Shown here: piece after piece, positions 51,553 through 60,269 of the stretch
Layout of the letters: each line of letters starts with the position of its first letter
How positions within the stretch are numbered: the stretch's first letter is position 1
Position numbers and translations under genes: made by a program
The notes under the pieces: generated by a model
What the model saw: only the letters and a program-made list of their open reading frames with translations
What the model was told of the DNA's origin: nothing
Database searches by the model: none
NCBI RefSeq assembly: GCF_022808595.1
Contig: NZ_JAKUCN010000002.1
Coordinates: 124,001-188,000 of the forward strand
Reading direction: 5' to 3'
DNA: 64,000 nt
From: Microvirga solisilvae
GTDB taxonomy: Bacteria > Pseudomonadota > Alphaproteobacteria > Rhizobiales > Beijerinckiaceae

Positions 51553-52619
51553 AGGGAAAACCCTCCCTGGCGGCGCAGCAGGAGCCACAGGAAGAATGGC
51601 GCACCGAAGATGGCGGTCAGAATGCCGATGGGCAGTTCCGCAGGTGCCACGATAGTGCGCGCTACTGTATCAGCCGCAACCAGCAAAGCCGCGCCGAGAA
51701 GGCTTGAGGCGGGAAGCAGCATGCGGTGATCGGGGCCTGCGCTAAGGCGCAGCACATGCGGCACGACGATGCCGATGAAGCCGATCATGCCGGCGCAGGC
51801 GACCGATACGCCCACCGCCACGGCCACGAGTAGAATCGCCAAGGCCTTCACCCGCTGCACCGGCACGCCGAGATGAAAGGCTTCCGCCTCGCCTAGCGCG
51901 AGCGCGTTGAGCCCGCGCGCGAGAAACGGCGTGACGAGAAGAACGGGCAGGATCAGGGGCGTTGCCACCGCGACCTTGGTCCAGGTGGCGCCGCTGAGCG
52001 AGCCGAGGGACCAGAAGGAGAGATCGCGCAATTGCCGGTCGTCGCTCAAATACGAGAGGAAGCCCATGAGCGCGCCGGAGAGTGCGCCGAAGGCGACGCC
52101 TGCAAGCAGCATCGTGGCAATCGATGTGCGGCCCTGGCGCGTGGCGACGAGATAGAGCGCAAAGGTCGTGAGCAATCCGCCGATGAACGCGCCGATGGGA
52201 AGCGCGGTAAAGGGCAACGGTCCGATAAGCGGAGACAGCAGCGCATCGCCGACGACGATTGTGGCGGCTGCCGCAAGCGCCGCGCCCGCCGATACGCCCA
52301 CGAGGCCCGGATCGGCGAGCGGATTGCGGAAGAGGCCCTGCATCAGCGCGCCCGAGCAGGCGAGCGCCGCGCCGATCAGGAGCCCGAGCATCACACGCGG
52401 TAAACGCACCTGCAGGATGACGAGCGCATCGCCGGAGGGCTGTGCCGCCTGCTCGGTGATGATGCCGAGAACGCGCGACAGGGGCACGCCTGTTGCACCC
52501 AAACTCATGGCGACGAGGCTGACGATGACGACGAGACAGGCGAGGCCCAGCATCAGCAGGGGCCTGCGGTCACGAAACAGAGAGCTACGCTCTTCACCTT
52601 CCAAAGCGGCGGCGATCAT
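51549..52619 (-). CDS. hmuU: Haem ABC transporter permease HmuU
   Basis: This is a 356-residue permease of the FecCD/BtuC family with about ten hydrophobic segments. Family blocks: VRLPRVMLGLLIGAALACSG, GLFRNPLADPGLVGVSAGAA and GMIGFIGIVVPHVLRLSAGP, with DHRMLLPASSLLGAALLVAA after it. It carries haem from HmuT across the inner membrane. It begins 5 bases after the hmuT stop and overlaps hmuV. Confidence 0.94.
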   Translation of the reverse strand: MIAAALEGEERSSLFRDRRPLLMLGLACLVVIVSLVAMSLGATGVPLSRVLGIITEQAAQPSGDALVILQVRLPRVMLGLLIGAALACSGALMQGLFRNPLADPGLVGVSAGAALAAAATIVVGDALLSPLIGPLPFTALPIGAFIGGLLTTFALYLVATRQGRTSIATMLLAGVAFGALSGALMGFLSYLSDDRQLRDLSFWSLGSLSGATWTKVAVATPLILPVLLVTPFLARGLNALALGEAEAFHLGVPVQRVKALAILLVAVAVGVSVACAGMIGFIGIVVPHVLRLSAGPDHRMLLPASSLLGAALLVAADTVARTIVAPAELPIGILTAIFGAPFFLWLLLRRQGGFSL

Positions 52620-52624
52620 GGCTG

Positions 52625-53488
52625 TCAGCCCTTGCCGATCTGGTCGGGATGGAGAGCCGTCATCAATTCGCGCGCGGCGGCCGGCGTACGGGGACCGAAG
52701 CCGAGCAGATAAAGCGAATCCATCACCACCAGCCTGCGCTTGGCGGCAGCCGGTGTTGCCGCAAGAGCTGGGTAGGTGAACGGATCCGACGCCGCGCCGC
52801 CGGGGCCGTGATCCATCATCACGATGGCTTCGGGTGCAGCGGCGATGAGGCCTTCATCCGAGAGCGGCTTCCAGCCGTTGAGCGAGGACGCCACATTGGT
52901 GGCGCCTGCAAGGGCCAGCATCGCATCTGCTGTGGTGCCTGTTCCGCCGACGAGCGGACGGCCGTTCTGGAACGAGAGCACGAAGAGCGTCTTCGCAGGC
53001 TGCGTGATCCGCGCCTTCATTGTATTCAGCTCGGCGAAGCCGCGCTCGATCTCCTGGATCAGGGCGTTGCCTCGTTCGTCGGCACCAAGGGTCTTCGCAA
53101 CAACCTTCACCCGTTCCACAATTCCCGCAGCGCTCGGTTGATCGGTCACGCGGACGATGCTGACGCCCGCCTGCTCGATCAGGCGTAGCGCATCGGGAGG
53201 CCCTGCGCCCTCCGCCGCGATCACGAGAGTAGGATTGAGCGAGAGTACCCCCTCGGCGCCCAGCGCGCGAATGTAGCCTACATTGGCCTTCGTCTTGAGG
53301 GCCTCCACCGGGTAGAGGCTGGTGGAATCGACGCCGACGATCTCAGCGTCGAGCCCGAGGCGATAGAGGATCTCGGTGATCGCTCCGCCGACGCTGACGA
53401 TCCGGCGGGCGGGGGCGGCCTTGGCATGGCGCGCGGCGAGCATCAGCGCGGGGCTGAGCATGAGTGCGCGGCGGGAGAGCAGCGTCAT
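52625..53488 (-). CDS. hmuT: Haem ABC transporter substrate-binding protein HmuT
   Basis: This 287-residue periplasmic protein has a signal peptide with an SRRALM element (MTLLSRRALMLSPALMLAAR then HAKA) and a helical-backbone binding fold: RIVSVGGAITEILYRLGLD, VDSTSLYPVEAL, VGYIRALGAEGVLSLNPTLV, and VMMDHGPGGAASDP. The Tyr in VGYIRAL fits the haem-ligating Tyr of HmuT/PhuT proteins. ATG 53488 with AAGGA upstream is used; a frame reaching 53578 overlaps hemP and is rejected. It passes haem to HmuUV. Confidence 0.92.
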   Translation of the reverse strand: MTLLSRRALMLSPALMLAARHAKAAPARRIVSVGGAITEILYRLGLDAEIVGVDSTSLYPVEALKTKANVGYIRALGAEGVLSLNPTLVIAAEGAGPPDALRLIEQAGVSIVRVTDQPSAAGIVERVKVVAKTLGADERGNALIQEIERGFAELNTMKARITQPAKTLFVLSFQNGRPLVGGTGTTADAMLALAGATNVASSLNGWKPLSDEGLIAAAPEAIVMMDHGPGGAASDPFTYPALAATPAAAKRRLVVMDSLYLLGFGPRTPAAARELMTALHPDQIGKG

Positions 53489-53498
53489 GGCGGGGTCC

Positions 53499-53669
53499 TT
53501 ACTTGGTGAGAATGAGTTTGCCGTTGGCCGTGACCCGCAGGCGGTAACGCTCGCCCCGATGCAGCAGCACCACTTCACGTCCCGTTCCGATCAGGCTCGC
53601 CACATCGACCTCCTTGGTGGATGCGGCTCTGTCGCCCTTGATTTCCGGGGGTGGCGGGGGGTTAAGCAC
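53499..53669 (-). CDS. hemP: Haemin uptake protein HemP/HmuP
   Basis: This is a 56-residue protein from a GTG start at 53669 (GGAG upstream). The N-terminus is Pro-rich (LNPPPPPEIKGDR); the conserved core reads ASLIGTGREVVLLHRGERY followed by RLRVTANGKLILTK, which is the HemP family signature. In rhizobia and Bradyrhizobium, HmuP works with Irr to activate the haem receptor gene. The gene lies 10 bases upstream of hmuT and diverges from the receptor at 53913, which fits that role. Easily missed because of its size and GTG start. Confidence 0.9.
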   Translation of the reverse strand: MLNPPPPPEIKGDRAASTKEVDVASLIGTGREVVLLHRGERYRLRVTANGKLILTK

Positions 53670-53691
53670 GGCAATCTCCAGTTTTTACGCG

Positions 53692-53799
53692 TTCTAAAGT
53701 AGATGTTCTGAAAGTTGTTTATGTATTCGCAGTTTAGAATGATGTAAAACTAGCGAATGACGAGTCTCTATTGACGCGGTTACTTGATTTGGATATCGG
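53692..53799. promoter_or_regulatory. Bidirectional iron/haem regulatory region with TTTAGAA half-sites
   Basis: The gap between hemP and the receptor holds TTCTAAA at 53692-53698 and TTTAGAA at 53733-53739, matching half-sites of the Irr/ICE element known in Hyphomicrobiales (TTTAGAAnnnTTCTAAA). Leftward, TTTACA (53748-53743) and TACATA (53725-53720) are 17 bases apart. Rightward, TTGACG at 53771-53776 and TATCGG at 53794-53799 are also 17 apart. Control by Irr with HmuP is inference. Confidence 0.5.
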
Positions 53800-53912
53800 A
53801 TGTAAAGCCTCTTCCGTCAGATGGGGAGGCGATAGCCAGCCAGCGTGAATTCGTTTCTGCGCGAGCCAGCCAGTCATCAAGAAAAACATCATTAAAGACT
53901 GGGATCGTCAGG

Positions 53913-56162
53913 ATGATTACCTTCCTGCGCGAAGGCCTTCGCGCGTCTACCTCGCCTCTTGCTCTTCTCCTCCTCGCCCCTCTCGCGGGCGTCTCGCTGG
54001 CCTCGCAGGCCGGCGCGCAGACCACTTCTTCTCCGACGACCCTGGACGACATCACGGTCACGGCCGAGCGCGTGCCGACGACCGTCTATGACAGCCCGTC
54101 GACGGTGAGCGTCACCGATCAGCAGGATATCGACCGCCGCAACATCAATACGCCGCGCGACCTTGCCCGCGAGGAGCCCGGCGTTGCTGTCGGCAACCAG
54201 CCGAACCGGGGTGGCGCGACGAACTACGTGATCCGCGGCATCGGCGAGAACCGCGTGCGCGTGCAGGTCGATGGCATCAAGATTCCGGATTTCCCCGAGA
54301 CCAATATCGGCGCCGGCACCTACACCCGCGACTTCGTGGATTTCGACAGCCTCAAGCAGATCGAAATCATCCGCGGCCCGTCCTCTGCGCTTTACGGCAG
54401 CGACGCCATCGGCGGCGTGGTCTCCTACGTGACGAAGGATCCTTCCGATTACCTGAACTTCATCGGCAAGGATTGGTATCTCTCTTCCAAGACCGGCTAC
54501 GACAGCGAGAACCACAGCTTCCTGCAGACCGCGACGGGGGCCTGGCGCTGGGGTGCGTGGGAATCGCTCATCCTCTACACGCATCGTCAGGGTCATGAGA
54601 CTCAGCCGAACCTGGACGATGACTCGACGCTTGAGCCAAACCCGCAGGACTTCACCACCGACAACGTTCTCGCCAAGCTCATCTACAATGGTGGCGAGGC
54701 GGGGCAGTTCAAGCTCACCGGCGAGTTCCTGAGAAAGCAGGTCGACACGACCCTTCTCAACGACATCACGAGCACGCCCGGCGGCTTCGGCATGCCGTTC
54801 TCCCGCGTTTTCAGCTCCGATGCGGAAGACACCACCACCCGTCCGCGCCTCAGCTTCGACTGGACGAAGCCGCTCTCCTGGGCGATCGCCGACACGGTGC
54901 GCACGAGCGTGTACTGGACTGAAGTGGATCGCACCGAGAAGACCACGCAGATGCGCGGCCGCTCCTTCTTCGGTGAGCCGACGGAACCCAACCGCGTGCG
55001 CTTCTCCGATTTCGGCTTCAAGCAGGAAATCTATGGCGCCGAGATGCAGTTTGCTGGCATTCGCCAGTGGGGCGATTGGGAGCACGCCTTCACCTATGGC
55101 ATGTCGGTCGATTCCACCTCGACCTCGCGTCCCCGCTACCGGACCGAGACCGATCTCATCACGGGTGACGTGATCAATGTGATTTCGGGCGAGACCTTCC
55201 CGAACAAGAACTTCCCCGACACCGACACGGTGCAGGCGGGCTTCTATGTCCAGGATATCGCGAAGTATGGAAGACTTCGCCTCATCCCGGCCGTGCGCTT
55301 CGACTATTACCACTTGCAGCCGAACCCGGATCAGGAATTCGCGAATTCCAACCAGAGCGACTTCACGGTGGAAGAGCAGAACGAGTTCGCGGTCTCGCCG
55401 AAATTCGGCGTCACCTACGATCTCACCGAGAGCCTTCGCCTGGTCGGTCAATATGCACGCGGCTTCCGCGCACCGCCTTACGACACGGCGAATTTCGGCT
55501 TCTCGAACCCGGTCTTCTTCTACGAGATCCTGCCGAACGGAAACCTGAAACCCGAGACCAGCGACGGCTTCGAGTTGGGCCTGCGCGGCCGCGCCACTGA
55601 CGGCTCCAGCTTCCAGGTGACCGGCTTCTATAACCTCTACAACGATTTCATCGAGACGGTGACGGTGGGCACCTCGCCGGCTGGCCTCACCCAGTTCCAG
55701 TATCAGAACCTCTCGAACGTGCGGATCTGGGGTGTCGAGGCGAAGGGCGATTGGCGCTTTGCTCCGGGCTGGTCTCTCTTCGGCTCGCTGGCCTATGCGC
55801 AGGGCGAGGACGAGGAGACGGGCGATCCGATCGATTCCGTCGAGCCGTTCACCGGCATGGCCGGCATCCGCTATGAGGATGTGGCTGGCTGGGGCGCGGA
55901 GGTTCGCCTGCGCGGAGCCGCGGCGAAGAACGAGACGAGCGATCCGTCCTACTTCAAGCCGGATTCCTACGCCACGGTCGACGCGATCCTGTTCTACAAC
56001 CCGACGCAGAACGTTTCGCTGAACTTCAGCGCCTACAACCTCCTCGACGTCGAGTACTTCAATGCTCAGGACGTGGTGGGCGTGCCGGCCTCCAGCCGCA
56101 GTCTCGATCTGCTGCGCGCTCCCGGCCGCACCTTCGCGGTCAACGCCACGTTCCGCTGGTAA
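53913..56162 (+). CDS. TonB-dependent haem/haemoglobin receptor
   Basis: This is a 749-residue outer-membrane receptor. A signal sequence (SPLALLLLAPLAGVSLASQA) leads to a TonB box-like DDITVTAER, the plug domain with RGIGENRVRVQVDGIKIPD and IIRGPSSALYGSDAIGGVVS, and a beta-barrel ending in FAVNATFRW with terminal aromatic Trp. The haem-receptor FRAP motif is present in YARGFRAPPYDTANFG, followed by NGNLKPETS in place of the usual NPNL. It brings haem or haem-protein-bound haem into the periplasm, energised by TonB. ATG 53913 starts the signal; an in-frame extension to 53784 is rejected. Confidence 0.92.
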   Translation: MITFLREGLRASTSPLALLLLAPLAGVSLASQAGAQTTSSPTTLDDITVTAERVPTTVYDSPSTVSVTDQQDIDRRNINTPRDLAREEPGVAVGNQPNRGGATNYVIRGIGENRVRVQVDGIKIPDFPETNIGAGTYTRDFVDFDSLKQIEIIRGPSSALYGSDAIGGVVSYVTKDPSDYLNFIGKDWYLSSKTGYDSENHSFLQTATGAWRWGAWESLILYTHRQGHETQPNLDDDSTLEPNPQDFTTDNVLAKLIYNGGEAGQFKLTGEFLRKQVDTTLLNDITSTPGGFGMPFSRVFSSDAEDTTTRPRLSFDWTKPLSWAIADTVRTSVYWTEVDRTEKTTQMRGRSFFGEPTEPNRVRFSDFGFKQEIYGAEMQFAGIRQWGDWEHAFTYGMSVDSTSTSRPRYRTETDLITGDVINVISGETFPNKNFPDTDTVQAGFYVQDIAKYGRLRLIPAVRFDYYHLQPNPDQEFANSNQSDFTVEEQNEFAVSPKFGVTYDLTESLRLVGQYARGFRAPPYDTANFGFSNPVFFYEILPNGNLKPETSDGFELGLRGRATDGSSFQVTGFYNLYNDFIETVTVGTSPAGLTQFQYQNLSNVRIWGVEAKGDWRFAPGWSLFGSLAYAQGEDEETGDPIDSVEPFTGMAGIRYEDVAGWGAEVRLRGAAAKNETSDPSYFKPDSYATVDAILFYNPTQNVSLNFSAYNLLDVEYFNAQDVVGVPASSRSLDLLRAPGRTFAVNATFRW

Positions 56163-56165
56163 GAC

Positions 56166-57263
56166 ATGCGGGCGGTGGCACAGATGCGGCGTGTCTATCG
56201 GCCCGGCGGCAGGCGGTTACGCCTGCCGCCGGCTCGTGCGCGCACGATTCCGTCACTGGCCGCCTCCCGTGCCATGCCTCCATCCCGTCCCCGACAGGAT
56301 GAGGCGCTCAATCCCGAATTGTCCGCTGCGCCCATCGATGCGCGTTGGCATTCTTCCGAGCCGCGCCGTTGTTCCTGGCGCGGAACGCTGCTCTCATGTG
56401 GCCTTCATGTCGGCACGGCGGCGATCGCCATCGTTCTGATGCTTCAGTTTTCGGATGGTGGTTCTTCTCCTGCTGCGGAAGAGCAATCCATCGCTGTCGA
56501 GATCGTCGGCGCCGATGCTTTCGATCAGGCCTTCAGCGCGTCCGGCGCGCAGCCGCAGCCCGAGACGAAATCCGTCGAGGCGCCCCTTCCCGATATTCCG
56601 CTTCCCCCCGATCTGCCGCAGCCGATGGAGCGTGACCTTGTGGCTGAAGCCGCAGAGCCCACGCTTCCTCCTCTGCCCCAGGAGCCGATGCCTGATCCCA
56701 TGGAAGTGCTCAAACGCGAGATTGCGCAGACAGAGCCGCAAGAGCAGCCTCCTGTTCGCCAGGAGCCCAAGCCCGAGCCGCAAAAAACATTGGCCAAAGT
56801 CGAGCCGCCCCAAAAGATTAAGCCAGAGAAGCCAATTCCCAAAGCGCCCGCCAAGCCCAAGCGTGACATGGCGCGCGGACAGAGCGAAAGCGGCAAGGAT
56901 GCTGATGCGACGTCTTCGCTCGCCGCAACGCGCGGTGCTCAAGGCCGCGCGGGGAGCGCGGGCGGCAATCCGGCTGCCAATCCGAGCTTCCGCGCCAGTG
57001 TGATGGCGCATCTGGCGCGCTACAAACGCTATCCTGAGGCTGCGCGCATCCAGCGCATGCGCGGGCGTGTGATGGTCACGTTCTCGCTGGATGCGTCCGG
57101 GACGGTTACGGGCGTTTCGCTCGCAGGCTCTTCCGGCCTCTCGCTTCTCGATACGGAGGCGCTCGCCATGGTGCGCCGCGCCTCGCCCTTCCCGCGCATT
57201 CCGCCCGAAACCGGGCAAGCCAGTGCGAGCTTCACCGCTCCCATCGTCTACGACATGAATTGA
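56166..57263 (+). CDS. tonB: TonB energy transducer
   Basis: This is a 365-residue TonB. After an unusually long basic N-terminal stretch of about 75 residues, one membrane helix (LLSCGLHVGTAAIAIVLMLQ) anchors it. A long Pro/Glu/Lys-rich spacer follows (LPDIPLPPDLPQPMERDL; PKPEPQKTLAKVEPPQKIK). The C-terminal TonB domain reads RYPEAARIQRMRGRVMVTFS and then SSGLSLLDTEALAMVRRASP. It starts 3 bases after the receptor stop, so it should serve that receptor. A shorter start at ATG 56274 is possible and would remove 36 residues. Confidence 0.9.
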   Translation: MRAVAQMRRVYRPGGRRLRLPPARARTIPSLAASRAMPPSRPRQDEALNPELSAAPIDARWHSSEPRRCSWRGTLLSCGLHVGTAAIAIVLMLQFSDGGSSPAAEEQSIAVEIVGADAFDQAFSASGAQPQPETKSVEAPLPDIPLPPDLPQPMERDLVAEAAEPTLPPLPQEPMPDPMEVLKREIAQTEPQEQPPVRQEPKPEPQKTLAKVEPPQKIKPEKPIPKAPAKPKRDMARGQSESGKDADATSSLAATRGAQGRAGSAGGNPAANPSFRASVMAHLARYKRYPEAARIQRMRGRVMVTFSLDASGTVTGVSLAGSSGLSLLDTEALAMVRRASPFPRIPPETGQASASFTAPIVYDMN

Positions 57264-57276
57264 TAAGGAGATATCC

Positions 57277-57612
57277 ATGTTCATTGCCATGAATCGCTTC
57301 AAGGTCCTGAAGGACGCGACGGAAGAATTCGAACAGCGCTGGTTGACGCGCGAAAGCTATCTTCACGAGCTCGACGGCTTCATGGAATTTCACATGCTGC
57401 GCGGACCCGAGCGCGAGGATCACGTGCTCTATTCCTCGCAGACGCTCTGGGCATCGAAGGCGCATTTCGAGGCCTGGACGCGTTCCGAGCAGTTCCGCAC
57501 ATCGCATACCCGCGCCAGCACCGGCTCCAACAAGCCGTTGACTCTCGGCCATCCGGAATTCGAGGGCTTCGAGGTGTTTCAGACGATCCACAATACCTCG
57601 AAGGCCGCCTGA
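57277..57612 (+). CDS. ABM-domain protein of the haem locus (possible haem-degrading enzyme)
   Basis: This 111-residue protein has one ABM fold: MFIAMNRFKVLKDATEEFEQ, then ESYLHELDGFMEFHMLRGPE and SSQTLWASKAHFEAWTRSEQ. The pattern (N7-like Asn, Trp in the middle, His in KAHFEAW) resembles IsdG/HmoA-type haem monooxygenases. In a haem uptake operon it may open the imported haem, next to HutX and HugZ. The ribosome binding site AAGGAGA is strong, and the gene overlaps hutX by one base. Function is inferred from fold and context. Confidence 0.78.
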   Translation: MFIAMNRFKVLKDATEEFEQRWLTRESYLHELDGFMEFHMLRGPEREDHVLYSSQTLWASKAHFEAWTRSEQFRTSHTRASTGSNKPLTLGHPEFEGFEVFQTIHNTSKAA

Positions 57613-58142
57613 TGAACATGAGTGCGATGCCGAATATGCAGGATGTCGAAGCCCTCATCCGCGAGGATCTAGCAGTTCGTCCCGATGGCGTGCTGGAGAC
57701 AATCGCGGAAGCCCGCAACGTGCCGCTGCAGAAGGTGCTCGATTGCCTCGATCCTGCATCTGCCATGCGGGTGAAGGGCAATCTGTTTGAAGAGATCTGG
57801 AGCGACCTGACCATCTGGGGCGAGATCACCTTCGTCGTGCATACCCGCGACGGCGTGTTCGAGTGCAAGGGCAGCGTGCCGCCGGGCACCGCAGGTCGTG
57901 GCTATTTCAACATCCATGGCGAGAGCCCGATCGGCGGGCATCTGCGCATGGATCGCTGCCGCGCGATCTATTTCATCGACCGCCTGTTCTTCGGCAAACG
58001 CTCCTGCTCGGTGCAGTTCGTCAATGAGGAGGGCGGTGTGATGTTCAAGATCTTCGTGGGCCGCAACGAGGACCGGAGCCTGAAAGAAGATCAACTCGTT
58101 CGGTTCGAGGCTCTGCGCACACGGTTTGCGGGACAGGCGTAA
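57612..58142 (+). CDS. hutX: Intracellular haem-binding protein HutX/HuvX
   Basis: This 176-residue protein belongs to the HutX/ChuX family, which takes haem in the cytoplasm and hands it to the HutZ/HugZ enzyme. Family blocks: LETIAEARNVPLQKVLDCL (N-terminal helix-turn-helix-like), EITFVVHTRDGVFECKGSVP, RGYFNIHGESPIGGHLRMDR and CSVQFVNEEGGVMFKIFVGR. The stop of the ABM gene overlaps its ATG (TGATG). It precedes hugZ by 11 bases. Confidence 0.9.
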   Translation: MNMSAMPNMQDVEALIREDLAVRPDGVLETIAEARNVPLQKVLDCLDPASAMRVKGNLFEEIWSDLTIWGEITFVVHTRDGVFECKGSVPPGTAGRGYFNIHGESPIGGHLRMDRCRAIYFIDRLFFGKRSCSVQFVNEEGGVMFKIFVGRNEDRSLKEDQLVRFEALRTRFAGQA

Positions 58143-58153
58143 AAGGCATAAAC

Positions 58154-58930
58154 ATGAAGGCCATGGAGAAGAAAGAACCGATCCTGCCGGTGGATGACGA
58201 GGCGCGGCTTTTGTCGAAGAAGCTCATCCGCACCGCCCGCTCCGGAGCGCTTGCCACCAACGGTGCCGAGGACGGCATGCCGTTCTCGAGCCTCGTGTCG
58301 GTCGGCACCGATCTCGACGGCACGCCTGTGATCCTGACATCCCAGCTCTCGGTTCATACGCGTCTGCTTGCCGCCGATCCGCGCTGCTCGCTGCTGCTCT
58401 CCGCCATCGGCAAGGGCGATCCGCTGGCCCATCCCCGCCTGACTTTGCTCGCTGAAGCCGAGCGGCTGGAGCCCGGTTCGGAAAAGGCTCAAGCCGTGCG
58501 CGGGCGCTATCTGCGTCAGCACCCCAAGGCCGCGCTCTATGTGGACTTTCCCGATTTCGCATTCTGGAGGCTGAATGTTGCCTGGGGCAGCCTCAATGGC
58601 GGCTTCGGGCGTGCCTATCGCATGGCGCGGGAAGACCTGCTCATCGATCTTTCCGCCTTCCCCGATTTCGCGGATTTCGAGGCCGGCGCCGTGGAGCACA
58701 TGAACGAGGACCATGCCGAAGCGGTGGCGCTTTATGCAACGCGGCTGTGCGGGGGCAAGGAGGGAGCCTGGCGGCTCACCGGAATCGACCCGGAGGGAAT
58801 GCAGATGGCGCTCGGCGACGAGTTGCTGCGGCTGACCTTTGACAAGCCTCTTTCGGGACCGGGAGAGCTTCGTTCGCTGCTCGTCCAGCTCGCGCAGGAA
58901 GCTCGCAGCAAACCCGCTGCGTCCGCCTAA
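58154..58930 (+). CDS. hugZ: HugZ/HutZ-family haem utilisation protein
   Basis: This 258-residue protein has a split-barrel FMN-binding-like domain (ARSGALATNGAEDGMPFSSL, LTSQLSVHTRLLAADPRCSL, WGSLNGGFGRAYRMARED) and a C-terminal DUF2470 domain with VEHMNEDHAEAVALYATRL. HugZ proteins open haem to release iron; in that group the C-terminal His helps bind haem. It is the last gene of the haem operon. An inverted repeat at its stop separates it from the convergent response regulator. Confidence 0.88.
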   Translation: MKAMEKKEPILPVDDEARLLSKKLIRTARSGALATNGAEDGMPFSSLVSVGTDLDGTPVILTSQLSVHTRLLAADPRCSLLLSAIGKGDPLAHPRLTLLAEAERLEPGSEKAQAVRGRYLRQHPKAALYVDFPDFAFWRLNVAWGSLNGGFGRAYRMAREDLLIDLSAFPDFADFEAGAVEHMNEDHAEAVALYATRLCGGKEGAWRLTGIDPEGMQMALGDELLRLTFDKPLSGPGELRSLLVQLAQEARSKPAASA

Positions 58931-58952
58931 GCTCAATTTCGATTGTTAGGCG
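58924..58952. terminator. Hairpin between convergent hugZ and response regulator genes
   Basis: CGCCTAA at 58924-58930 and TTAGGCG at 58946-58952 form a perfect 7-bp stem with a 15-base loop. Each arm contains the stop codon of one of the two convergent genes, so it may act as a bidirectional terminator. Only short T-runs flank it. Confidence 0.5.
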
Positions 58953-59332
58953 TTTCGCACGATTCCCGGCAAGGCCTGGGCGAGAACATCCGGGTTGAAC
59001 GGCTTCTCCCACCGCGGGATCGCTGCGTAAGCCGGCGGAACCGAGGATGCGTCGTAGCCTGTGGCGAACACTACAGGGATGCGACGCGCGATCAGGGCAT
59101 CGGCGACAGGGAAGATCTCTTTTCCGCGCAGATTGATGTCGAGGATGGCGGCATCGATTCGCTCGTCGGAGGAGAGCAGCGCCAATGCGTTGTCCGTTTC
59201 CGGAATGGGCCCGATCACTTCCGCGCCAAGCTTCTCGAGCGCCTTGGCTATGTCGTCGGCCATGAAATACTCATCCTCCACCACGAGAACCCGGCATCGC
59301 GCGAGCGATTCTTGCACGGCGGAATTCGTCAT
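58946..59332 (-). CDS. Single-domain response regulator (receiver only)
   Basis: This 128-residue protein consists only of a receiver domain: acidic pocket VLVVEDEYFM (D20), phosphoacceptor D65 in DAAILDINLRG, switch Thr in VVFATGYD, and Lys in PRWEKPF. It has no output domain. Receivers of this kind are typical partners of HWE/HisKA_2 kinases, one of which is encoded at 60270. ATG 59332 with AAGGAGGAC upstream is the start, and the longer frame to 59467 is rejected. It diverges from the Crp/Fnr regulator gene. Confidence 0.88.
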   Translation of the reverse strand: MTNSAVQESLARCRVLVVEDEYFMADDIAKALEKLGAEVIGPIPETDNALALLSSDERIDAAILDINLRGKEIFPVADALIARRIPVVFATGYDASSVPPAYAAIPRWEKPFNPDVLAQALPGIVRNA

Positions 59333-59469
59333 GCCCGTCCTCCTTGCCCAGGCGACCTGGAGCTTTAGCTTTCTTAAATAAGCCTGAGATGTGGCCCTTA
59401 TGATAACATAGGTTAAGCAGGCGCCGTTCCGGCACCTGTTGGTGAAATCTCCAGAGGGACACCGCACAG

Positions 59470-60210
59470 ATGGCGATCTATCTGATCCGCAAGCTGGAGC
59501 ATTTCACAAAACTGTCCAGTGAGGAGAAGCGGGCTCTCGAGCAAGCAACCTCCTTGAAAAGACGTCACCTCAACCCCCGGGAAGACCTTATCTACGAGGG
59601 TGAGAAGCCGGATAGCGTCAATTTGATCAATGATGGATGGGCCTGCCGCTACAAGGTATTGGAGGATGGACGACGGCAAATCCTGGGCTTTCTCGTCCCC
59701 GGCGATGTCTGTGACATGCGCATGTTCATCCTCAAGGAGATGGACCATTCCATCGGAGCCATCTCGCCGGTATCCGTGTCCGAGATTCCAAAAGATACCA
59801 TCATCGAGCTGACGGATACCTATCCGCGTCTCAGCCGGGCTTTCTGGTGGAACTCGCTGGTCGAGGATTCGATCTCGCGGGAATGGGTCGTCAATAACAG
59901 CCAGCGCGATGCCGTCGAGCGCATGGCTCACCTTTTCTGCGAATTGTTCGTTCGCCTGCGGATGGTCGGGCTCACGAATGGCGACAGCTGCGAGTTTCCC
60001 CTCACTCAGGCCGAGCTTGGCGAGACGCTGGGACTCTCGACGGTTCATGTGAACCGCACGCTCCAGGAGATGCGCGCTGCTAATCTCGTCGTCTTGAAGG
60101 GAAAGTCTCTCACCATTCCGAACCTCGAAGCCCTGCAGGAAGTTGGATTGTTCAATGACAATTACCTGCACCTCGAGCGGAACGGTCATGAGATGGATGC
60201 CAATGAGTAG
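59470..60210 (+). CDS. Crp/Fnr-family transcriptional regulator
   Basis: This 246-residue regulator has an N-terminal cyclic-nucleotide-binding-like beta-roll (REDLIYEGEKPDSVNLINDG; GFLVPGDVCDMRMFIL) and a C-terminal winged helix with LTQAELGETLGLSTVHVNRT followed by LQEMRAANLVVLKG. It lacks the N-terminal Cys cluster of Fnr, so direct oxygen sensing is unlikely, and the ligand is unknown. Many such genes in Hyphomicrobiales sit beside HWE kinases and single-domain receivers, as here. Confidence 0.9.
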   Translation: MAIYLIRKLEHFTKLSSEEKRALEQATSLKRRHLNPREDLIYEGEKPDSVNLINDGWACRYKVLEDGRRQILGFLVPGDVCDMRMFILKEMDHSIGAISPVSVSEIPKDTIIELTDTYPRLSRAFWWNSLVEDSISREWVVNNSQRDAVERMAHLFCELFVRLRMVGLTNGDSCEFPLTQAELGETLGLSTVHVNRTLQEMRAANLVVLKGKSLTIPNLEALQEVGLFNDNYLHLERNGHEMDANE

Positions 60211-60269
60211 AAGGAGACCGAAGCCTACCGCAGCGAGGCGTTTTCGGACCGTTTGCTCAAGGTAGGCGT

